Below are positions 11,327-20,045 of a stretch of DNA of 64,000 bases, piece after piece. Where the stretch lies: positions 434,001-498,000 of the forward strand of contig JAUKTV010000018.1 in assembly GCA_030549205.1 (NCBI GenBank), given 5' to 3'. Below the pieces are notes generated by a model. It saw nothing but the letters and a program-made list of their open reading frames with translations. It did not search any database and was not told the DNA's origin. Numbering within the stretch: position 1 is the first letter of the stretch; every line of letters begins with the position of its first letter. This DNA is from Apiosordaria backusii. Taxonomy: Eukaryota; Ascomycota; Sordariomycetes; Sordariales; Lasiosphaeriaceae. Position numbers and translations under genes: made by a program.

Positions 11327-12183
11327 ATGAAACTCATCGTCGCTGGATCAACAGGCTTCGTAGGCGCCGAAATCATTCGTCAAGCCCTTTCGAACCCAAA
11401 GATTACCTCCCTTGTCGCACTCGGTCGGCGTCCAGCTCCCACACCCCAGAATCTTGGACCAAATGCCGACCTCACCAAGCTCAAATCGGTTACAGTCGCC
11501 GACTTTGGAGAGGAATACCCGGACAGCGTCAAACAGGAGCTTTCTGGCGCCGATGCCTGCATTTGGTGTGTTTTTTTTTCATCCTTTCCTGGTTCTATTA
11601 TCGGCACTCTCTCATACCAGATTGATCAATCGCAGGACAATCGCGATCACACCCGCAAAGTCCAGGTCGAACACCTGGGAGCAGACTGTCAAGGTTTGTC
11701 GCGATTACGCGATCAAGGGAATCGAGACAATCAGCCAGCTGCCGCGCGATAATACGAGCGGCAAGCCCTTCCGGTTCGTGTACATCAGTGGGTACAACTG
11801 TGAGCGAGACCAAACGAAGAAGCCGATGTGGCCCCTGCGAGATTACTTGCTGATGCGCATATGTCGTCAATGTCTCTTTCATAATGTTGTCAAGTGATTT
11901 GCTGACATTTCATCAGGGAGAGGCCGAATCACGCATTCTCGAGTTTGCGCAAAAGTCCAATGGTGTCTTGGAGGTGCTTATTGCCAAGCCAGGTCTTATC
12001 ATGGGGTATGGGAAGATTGTACCGGCTGTTCAGAAGGCTTTGATGACAGCTATAGGAGTGCCAAAGATTGCAGTTCAGGATATATCAGCTGCATTGCTGG
12101 ATCAGGTTGATAATGGCTTTGAACAGGACACGCTGATGACTGAAGATCTGTCGAGGATTGCGGCGAAGAGGGGGGAGCAGTAG
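11327..12183 (+). CDS. NAD(P)-binding atypical SDR/NmrA-like protein, splice donor 2 damaged
   Basis: Predicted exons 11327-11565, 11636-11858 and 11917-12183 give 242 residues. The Rossmann start MKLIVAGSTGFVGAEIIRQAL carries the G.TG.VG nucleotide-binding motif; VYISGYN and the end of exon 2 follow the extended-SDR pattern. Intron 1 (11566-11635) restores ACIWTIAITP in phase. Intron 2 is required because exon 3 (GEAESRILEF) is in another frame, and its branch (CTGAC) and acceptor (ATCAG) are good, but the only phase-0 position right after LLMR reads ATATGT instead of GTATGT. Reading through gives a stop at 11895-11897. The protein may therefore be truncated unless the non-canonical donor is used. 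Substrate unknown. Confidence 0.7.
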
Positions 12184-12566
12184 TAATGCTCAGCTGTGGT
12201 TATGGTTCATGTTTTGCAGTTCCTATCTTTTTAGTACGTGTCTTGAGGCAAGAACAGTGTTAAGAAATGCGATGAGGAGAAAGCCCCTTCTCAAGGATGT
12301 AGGAAGAGGCACTATTCTCATAAATGCAAAGTGGTATCACGTTAAGGTAGGCGAATGATGAGCTCCGGTTCAATCAACAGCCAGATGCAGAGAGGCTTCG
12401 ACGTCTCTTACCTATTCAGCTCCATGGGATTGTGAAAACACCGGGAGGAAATGTCAACTCTGGTATCTGCTGATCCAGCGTTCAATTTTGACTCGTTTTC
12501 GATCAACTCCTCTGCTTAATACTTGGCGGTCCCAACATCAAAAGGGACGGTGACGGGAAAGAAACC
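12184..12566. other. Intergenic region
   Basis: Short region between the NAD(P)-binding gene and the HET pseudogene; nothing beyond 3' UTR and promoter-like sequence is visible. Confidence 0.45.
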
Positions 12567-14445
12567 ATGCGCCTGCTCAACACCACCACCTTCGAACTAG
12601 AGCAGTTCCTCGAGGGAAGTTCTCAAAGTGCCCTCATCGGCAGCCTGAGTGAGCGGGATGTTGCTTCCGGCCATGCCTTGCCGGCATATTCCATTCTATC
12701 GCACACCTGGGAAGAAGAAGAAGTGCTCCTTGAAGATATGACAGAGGAGGGCCGGCGGGCAGTGCGCTTCGAGAAGGCTGGCTGGGATAAGACCGTCAAG
12801 AGCTGCGAGCTGGCACAGAGCGAAGGTATGTTACGACTGGATCTGGATCGACACTTGCTGCATCGACAAGACCAGCTCTTCTGAATTGTCAGAAGCGATC
12901 AATTCCATGTTTCGGTGGTATAAGCTGTCCGACAGCTGCTATGTTTATCTCTCAGATACTACTTCACGTTCTCGACCCGATCGCGCAGCCGATGATGGTG
13001 TGCACCCACCGTGCTGGTATTCTTGTGGCTGGACGCTGCAAGAGCTTATTGCACCAAGAAAGGTCAAGTTTTACAATCGAGACTGGCGATTTATTGGCAC
13101 ACGTCAAGAGCATATCGAAGATATCTCTAGGACCACTGGAATCGAGCAGTATGCGCTCAGGGGGGGACAGACCAATGGCATGGTTGTCGAAGCGAAAGAC
13201 AACTCGTATCGAAGACATGGCATACTGCATGCTTGGTATCTTTAACGTCAGCATGCCAATGTTGTACGGCGAAGGACGGATCAGGCTGCAAGAGGAAATC
13301 ATCAGGATTGTGAACGACCAGTCGATCTTCTGTTGGAGAGAACATGACTTAATCGACTACTACCGGGAGGAATACGGACAATTTTGACAGGTCAGGGCTG
13401 CTAGGTAGCCGAGTCACCGGACTTGTTTATAACTTCAAACATGGTTACCCAGTTTCGACGGGAGAGACCAAATAGGCCACACACAACTTTGACGAGTAAG
13501 GGGGTAATGGTTCACCTCCTGATGTGCAAGGACGAGAGCTACTCATCGGGTGACGTGTACCTGGCCGCTCTCGACTGCCCAGTGGGTCATATTCCAGGAG
13601 TGATGGCAGGAGTTCGGTTGAGACAGATCGCAGATACGAAGAGTCCCTCGCAGCAAGAGGACATGTTTGTTCGCGTCGACACAAGTCAGCTTTTTCATTT
13701 TGCCAAACTTGATACAGACGGTCTATCAGTAAACACAGAGGGCTTCAATCCCACAGTTGACCAGGAAGAGCGTTTTTGCCTGAGAATGCATGAGTAACTA
13801 TATCATCTTCAAGGTTTGAGGTTGGAGAGCTACCTAGGTAAGCCACTAACCTGCCCGATGTTATAACATCAGGAACCGAACACCGAAACTGGAAGCCACA
13901 AACAGTGTACATTACCCAGAACTCCCCAACAAAGCTGCCCCCACCGTTTTGGCTGTTGCCTCCACCGCCATACCACGATCGGAGTCTGATCACAGTCCAT
14001 CGCGTGCATCCTAGCCATCTCTGGGACGACAATAGTTGGATAGGTATTACAGCCGCTCCCAACATCCTTGCATACCCAAACGATTGCCATCTTTGAACTT
14101 AGTTTTCAGGGACACCCCATGTTTATTCTTCTTGGACTGATTGGAACCGACCCTTGGTGTAAGATTCTTCAAATCGACAGGTGGGATAGGGAGAATTTGA
14201 ACATGTTGAAGGTGTTCTCGGGGTTCAGTCCCGTCAAGTCTGATGATGACCGAACACAACACGTTGGGCCTGGCTTTCCATTATTAAAGCTTTTGAACTG
14301 GCTTGATCAAAAGAACGCACAATACGACTGGAACTATCCGGTGGCGTTGACGGACGTGGCTCATGGTTGGGGTTTCGGTGTGAGTATCGAGCGGAAGATG
14401 GTGTCAGATGCGCCGGCACACATTGTCCACCTTGTTCTATTTTAG
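12567..14445 (+). pseudogene. HET-domain (heterokaryon incompatibility) gene, multiply frameshifted
   Basis: The start MRLLNTTTFELEQF and the block YSILSHTWEEEEV are the classic HET-domain opening; downstream are DWIWIDTCCIDK, SEAINSMFRWY, GWTLQELIAP and FYNRDWRFIGTR, then EDMAYCMLGIFNVSMPMLYGEG, all in the right order. They sit in different frames. Shifts are seen at 12828-12832 (four extra bases GTATGTT context), at a seven-G run 13160-13166, between 13385 and 13440 with a stop at 13385, and near 14090 where CHL and FELSFQ are out of frame. The C-terminal part resumes at 13423-13797 (YLAALDCP, GVRLRQI) and 14068-14445. HET proteins trigger cell death after fusion of unlike strains. This copy cannot make a full protein as written. 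Confidence 0.82.
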
Positions 14446-14496
14446 TCTTCTGATATTACATCGCCTTTTCTTTCATCCCTTCCTCGCTATGATCAA

Positions 14497-16539
14497 TCAG
14501 CTGAAATCTACACTCTGTCTCTCTGCTTTTCTCTTCTGCCCAGTTGCAGTTGGAGGGACAACCACAGCGGAAGAGCTCCTTGGTCCCCTCAAAATCTTCT
14601 CTACATCAGCCGATACAATCGCCTCGAACCCATCTCCCAACATCTTTTGCAACTGATTCTGATCAAACCGCTTGATCTCAGATACAGCCGTCGCCTTCCT
14701 CCTTTCCCACGCAGCCTTCTTATCACCCTCTTTGACAAAAGTCTTGATCACTACTAGGGTGAAAGGTGTTTTCTCGCGCTCAATCTCTGTCTTGGCGTCC
14801 ATCAAAACGGCCTGCATTTGCTTGATGAGATGTTTGCGCCTCGGTTCGGCAGCAGGAAAACGCCAGACGGATTGCGTTGTGTCCTTGAGGAAGCGATTAA
14901 GGGCGACGCAGTCTTGCCATTGGTTGGGACACTGTCTTACGCTGGGGCGAACAAGTGAGCCGGTCGCGGCCGGTGGTCTCCCCACATAGTTGGTGATGTA
15001 AGATCTTAATATGACAGAGAAGAGTTCCTGATACAATGCATGGCGGCGTGTGTCGGGTGTCTTCTGTAGGACATCGAGGAGGCCATTGAGGAAAGGTAAC
15101 CATATGGGTTCAAATTCCATTGCTGGTACCCGTGGTCCATTAGCGATGAGCTTGAATAGGAAGGCGGTGGCGAGGTCCGTCTCGTTTTCGTCTTTTCCCG
15201 GACCGAGTTCGATGAGATGAGAGAGGAATTCAATCATCTCGTCGACATCGAGGCCATGCTTGTCGTCTTTCCCACGCATGTAGACGGGCCGGTTGTCATA
15301 ACCGGTCAGCGGCGTCAACCCGTTCTCTGCTTTTGCAAAGTCGGTCAAGGAGATAAAGCTCTCAGCGATAGTTCGATAGAGGCGTGTCCACATAGTGGCA
15401 GGCAGGCTCCCTTTCTGACCTTCTTCGTGAATTTCTTTCAGAATAGAGATGAAGAACGTGGCAGACTGTTGGCTCGGGTGGAGGATTTCGACCAACCTAA
15501 ATCGTGTGTCATCAGAATGGGGATCACAGGCAGCCAGCAGGAGGGATGTAACTCACTGGTCCGAGAGAAAGCTCGGCTTATTTTCGACATATTTGAGAAT
15601 AAAGACAACAGTCTTGGCCATATCTCTTCCGGGAGACTTTGCAGCTAAAGCTCTGAGTGCCGAATCAATCATCGCAAGAGCCCAGTCATTAACAGCCTCG
15701 GACTTGGTTTGGGCGGTTCGGGGTGCGAACTTCACGATGCCTGTAAACCTGAGCATAAAGCTGCCATACTGCGAGATAGCTTTGGAGATACTACAGACGC
15801 CAGTTAGTTTCCCGTTGGTGCTATTAAACAGAGCGCAGGGGGGTGTATCTTACCCCGACTGAATAGACTTGAACCGCTCATCACTATTCTGGTCCTCCCA
15901 CCATTTTTGCGCCCAAACAAAGAAATCAAGAGGCAGATCGTGCTGGTAGCAAGCTGCCTCTTCAAACGAAGCCAGCCGTCCATGAAGGATGAATGCCTTG
16001 AGGATATCGGACATGACTGGCCCATCGATGCTTGTCGGAAACTGTTTCCAAGGAGGCATCTCTTTCTTCTTCTCCCATGCCTTGTCACATAGCCTTGATA
16101 AGGCCTCCACCAAACTAGGAGGGCAGTCCTTTTGCAAACTCAGCCGCGCAAAGTAAGCCATCCTGAGCTGTTCGTTCTCTTCATAGCATGGCCGGTTCAA
16201 GAAGTCGGGGACCAGATCACGACGCACCAGCACAAGGGCCTATAAAGACTCCAGTTAACATCTCGATGCCAAGTTTGAGAAATCCTTAATGATATGTGCT
16301 TACTGTGACACGGTACAAATGAGTTGCCGATACGCCCTGCGAGGAACACCGATGGTTAGCTGCGGGCGATCCCTTGGGGATGAACTTGAACTTACTTCAT
16401 TTCCGGTATACCCTGAATATTCCTCTTCTACAGTCGCAGCTTCGAAGCCGCGCTCCTGAAGGATGTTATTTTGGTCAAGCCTTAGACCCTTGACGACAAA
16501 ACAACCCCGGCCAACCGCTACTATGCCGGGCGAAAGCCT
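14497..16539 (-). pseudogene. 3' half of a 2OG-Fe(II) oxygenase-family gene
   Basis: Five exons on the minus strand read in phase to the stop at 14497: 16539-16396 (homology begins near 16515), 16336-16304, 16239-15854, 15790-15557 and 15496-14497, about 590 codons, with all introns having GT...AG ends. The exon blocks VGRGCF, ILQERGF, EEEYSGYTGNE, GVSATHLYRVTALVLVRRDLV match what I recall of the C-terminal portion of large fungal 2OG-oxygenase-like proteins. The frame has no start codon: upstream it meets a stop at 16540-16542. The matching N-terminal half, ending where this begins, is on the plus strand at 18803-19740. I infer a gene cut by inversion. The reading frame of this half is clean. 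Confidence 0.65.
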
Positions 16540-16734
16540 TTACCGTGTATTCTAATCACACCGAATATAGGCCTATTCGCAGCAACAGGGTTATTTTATT
16601 ATTCCTTAAACTATGGAACCCTATTGCAATCAAATCGCTATTTTCCCCCCCCGTAAGCGTTCCTGCGCTAACCACTGCCCGGCTTGCCCTGCTATCATCA
16701 TTTGTGACTACCTTATCCTCCTACCCAGCCATAA
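16540..16734. other. AT-rich junction segment
   Basis: Non-coding stretch between the broken oxygenase half and the trypsin-like gene, locally more AT-rich than its neighbours with a C8 run near 16645. No element ends or terminal repeats are visible. Confidence 0.4.
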
Positions 16735-18229
16735 TTAAAGGAGAGACACGGGCCCCAGGTTCTCTTTGATATGGTCCATGATCCATTGCATGGGCGTGGC
16801 ATAAGTGAGGTCCACCCTGGGAATCTGACCCTTAAGCCCTGCTTCGAGGATGCCCACGATTCGACCGTCAAGGTCCCAAACGACGGAGCCGGAGTCGCCC
16901 TCCTCGGAGAAGGCGTCGCCGCCAACGCCTATGATGACCCAATGCCAAACTTCGATGAAATCGCTGCCACCGCCAGGATTGACACGCAGAACACTCTTGA
17001 TTTCGTTCAGCCTACCGAATGTCAGGTCCGAAGCTCCGCCGCTCTTTCCGACAAAAACTGGGTCGTCTTGTGTTTTCGGGTCCGGGATTTCAAAAAGATC
17101 CCCCAGCGGCACGGACTTGCCCGCTGGCCTCCAGAACGGCTTGAGCCTACCCTGATTGACAATCTTCAGGCCCTTCAAGTTGGATGTTGGCGAACCAATG
17201 TAGATTGTGTTGTTAAGTTTGTTGTAGTCGGCGCCAAACCGGTCACGTCCGAGGGCAATGACGGCGTAATCGGGTAACCAGGTGAATTTACCACGGTGCG
17301 CAAGCAGCGACGGGGGCGAAAAGAGAACGTGACCGATGCGACGGGAGGACGTGTGCTCCAGTGAAGCTAGGTGGGTGATGAGCTCCTTGCAAGCGTCTCG
17401 GTGCACGTGATACCTGTCGTTTTTCTGAGATTCCCAGAGCTTTAGATCCTCCTTCTCGGTCCCGTAGATTGCCTCAAACGTTTTCTGGCCAGGCATGATT
17501 ACCTGTTTCTCCCTGTCGTCGCGCACCTCGTTCTGATAGGTACGCGGAAAGACCACATGGCGACAAGTTAAGGCGCATGTAATGCGTTCATGTTTGGGCC
17601 CTTGGCCAACTTCAAGGTAGAGGGATAAAGTCCCCTCCTTTGTCGAGCTATCTTCTGCAGCGATCCGTTGACCACCGAGAACTGAAGTAAGCGAAATAGG
17701 ACGGTGGCCACCGCCAGGATACTGATGTGGTATAACAGTGGCAGGGGGCCCGTTGAGTCTCTGGACACTTCCCTCGTGGATTTCGCAATGCACGTTGAGG
17801 CCAGCAGACAGCAGGTCCTCACGGCACAAAGACGTGATCTTGAGACCGTTGACTGAATCCAGAGAGCCAGGCTTGACGCTGATCCAGACAATTGGCGCAT
17901 AGTTTTCAGATTTATAGCCGATACGGACTACGTCAATTGAATTCCAATCGACTGACTCGAGGCGGGCGATGATCTTGTCGCAAAGGGAGTCTTCCCATTT
18001 GCCCACAATATCATGATTTCCAATATTCTGGATCTCCTTGCGTACAGGATGGTTGTCCTCGTATCTGGGTTCCCATGAAACTGTCGCGAAGTCGCTTCGG
18101 GCAACGAGTCTCGGGCGACTGGCGAGGCCATGGTAATAGTACTCTTTTTCGAGTTCGGAGGGCTATGAGAGTATTCCAGGTTAGCTTACAGCATAACAAC
18201 AGGGCAATGGGGGTAATAAGCACCTCCAT
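16735..18229 (-). CDS. Trypsin-like serine peptidase domain protein
   Basis: Main exon 18162-16735 is open for 476 codons and begins after a 61-nt intron (18223-18163, GTGCTT...GCTAAC...CATAG) that must be present because the frame meets TAG just upstream. Exon 1 is either only Met-Glu (18229-18224) or extends in frame to an ATG at 18349, adding 40 residues. A chymotrypsin-type triad can be picked out: His in ALTCRHVVFP (about residue 204), Asp in LPDYAVIALG (about 297) and Ser in EEGDSGSVVW (about 426). No signal peptide is evident, so it is likely intracellular. Fungal trypsin-like domains also occur as parts of non-self recognition proteins, but here it stands alone. It lies inside the proposed inverted segment. 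Confidence 0.72.
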
Positions 18230-18499
18230 GACAGGCAAGATTGTGGCGAAAGGTAGTCTGTAAGCGCAACGCCGAGAGTGCGAGGTGCGAACCGGGGGAG
18301 GCGAATAAATAAGCACTTGGCCGAGGCCAGAGGCTTGGTGAGCTAGCATTGTGAAGGTTTGTGAAAGGTCCGAGCGTGCGTTTCTCGCACGGAGTTCGCA
18401 CGGTGTTGGAGGGAGAAGTCGAGTATTTAAGGAAGTATTGGCACAGTGTGTGTTGTGTGCTTTGACCAGTTCACACCCACTTGAAGCCTCTCGTGCCCC

Positions 18500-18622
18500 A
18501 GTGCAGCTCCCTCTAGTGCTCCCTCAGTGCTCCCTCAATGCTCCCGTCGCTCTAGTGCTCCCTTAGTGCTCCCTCAGTGCTCCCTCTAGTGCTCCCTCAG
18601 TGCTCCCTTAGTGCTCCCTCGA
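18500..18622 (+). repeat. 11-bp minisatellite, about ten units
   Basis: Imperfect tandem units of AGTGCTCCCTC, several with an extra T or the variants CTT and AATGCTCCC. The array lies between the divergent trypsin-like gene and the oxygenase 5' half, so it sits in what would be their shared promoter region (18230-18800, otherwise featureless). Confidence 0.85.
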
Positions 18623-18802
18623 GTGGGGCATAGGTATGTACCATTGTGCTATTCACTACCTTATTGTCTGATGATGGGTTCAAGCTTGGGCCTTAGGCCT
18701 CTACAAAGTTGCTCTGCAGGAAAGCTTTGGCCAGCGGAGCAATGCACGACGTCAAGTGAATAGAAGCCTGCCTATTCAATGGTATGACTGTATTATTGTC
18801 AA

Positions 18803-19740
18803 GTGAAATGTGGGTCCTACCAAGGCCCTATCATGAGCGAAGACCTCTCAACTCTTTCCACCAGCCATCCCACTACCAGTCCTTCCCTCTCGGGCTTACT
18901 GCCCACCCTGAAGCCAGACACCTGTCAGGGCCGAAATCTACAAAATGCTCCTCTACGAGAAAGGCGCACTTTTCAAGCCTCACACCGAGTACGTCTCAGT
19001 TCCTTGACTCAGCATCGCTTCAGGGAGTACGTACTGGGCTAACTTAGCATACTATACAGCACCGAAAAGATACCCGGCATGTTTGGTACACTCGTCATCT
19101 GCCTTCCGTCACCGCACGAAGGTGGCGATGTGGTTGTCACCCATTGCGGTCAGCGCAGGGTTTTCAAGACGTCTGAATTCGAGCAATCATTCATCTGTTG
19201 GTATTCCGACGTGACCCATGAGGTTGTACCAGTGACTTTGGGTTATCGTTGGGTTCTAACCTACAACCTCGCCATTGATCCGACTAAGGAGCGCCCGGTG
19301 CCCCCAATCCCGAACTCTGAGGCTCGCCCACTCAAAGACGCTTTGCAACAATGGCTAGACTCAAAGGAGATGGACTCTGCGTATCACGTCCTCGAGCACG
19401 AGTACACAGAGGCCAACATTTCAGTCAATGCCCTGAAGGCCAGAGACCTAGCACAGGCGCATGTCCTGAAGGACTTGTCGAAACAGCTTCCATTTGAACT
19501 ATTTATCGCTCTGTTAGAAAAGGAGGAGTCGGGGGCTGTGAGGAGGATGACGACGAGCAAGATTACGACGAAGAAGATGAAGACCGCGTGGACGGTAGGT
19601 CTGACCCGGAGGTGGAACAGCGCGGCTGGGGCTACGCAGGCTCCAAGAAAACAACCAAGACTTTCCACAAACTGGAGTACATGAACCAGACAAGGTACTC
19701 AGTGAAAAGTCTTTGTGACTTGGAAGGCAATCTTTGGCAA
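18803..19740 (+). pseudogene. 5' half of the 2OG-Fe(II) oxygenase-family gene
   Basis: Exon 1 carries LLPTLKPDT then, after a frame change near 18920, VRAEIYKMLLYEKGALFKPHT; a 71-nt intron (18989-19059, GTACGT...CTAAC...ACAG) splices to exon 2 from 19060, giving PHTDTEKIPGMFGTLVICLPS. The 2OG-oxygenase iron and cosubstrate residues are visible: His-X-Asp in PHTD, distal His in SDVTHEV and Arg in GYRWVLTYNL. Protein similarity continues to FELFIALLEKEESG, then shifts frame at a five-G run (19531-19535) and runs on through YSVKSLCDLEGNL to about 19734, where family-like sequence stops. It lacks the C-terminal half, which is found inverted at 16515-14497. Expected activity was dioxygenase; this copy cannot be functional as written. 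Confidence 0.7.
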
Positions 19741-20045
19741 CAGGAATATTCACAAAGATCGTGCGCCAAAGGTGCCACGCAGTGGATAAAAAAACCGGTA
19801 CTGCAAGTCTTTAAAAGACATCAAAACACAGTTAATAGACTACCTATATATCCCCTACTATTCCCGTATGTTGCTTCCGAGAAAGAGTATGCTGAAACCA
19901 ACTTGTCCACTCCGCCGTCATCTTCGGTGAGGTAGGTACCTACCTAACTCAAATTATTCACCCGTCCTCTCGCCGCCCAAAGCAGCCACATTCTCTTCTC
20001 ACGGTCTCCCAGTCATTCTGACACACCGACTTTCTCCTTGACCAT
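19741..20045. other. Intergenic region with 16-nt palindrome
   Basis: Contains the perfect palindrome AGGTAGGTACCTACCT at 19930-19945 and the 3' flank of the FAD protein gene. No coding signal past the oxygenase breakpoint. Confidence 0.5.

Noticed and set aside
16540..16734. Transposon insertion as cause of the oxygenase split
   Set aside because: No terminal repeats, target-site duplication or transposase frames were seen; inversion explains orientation better.
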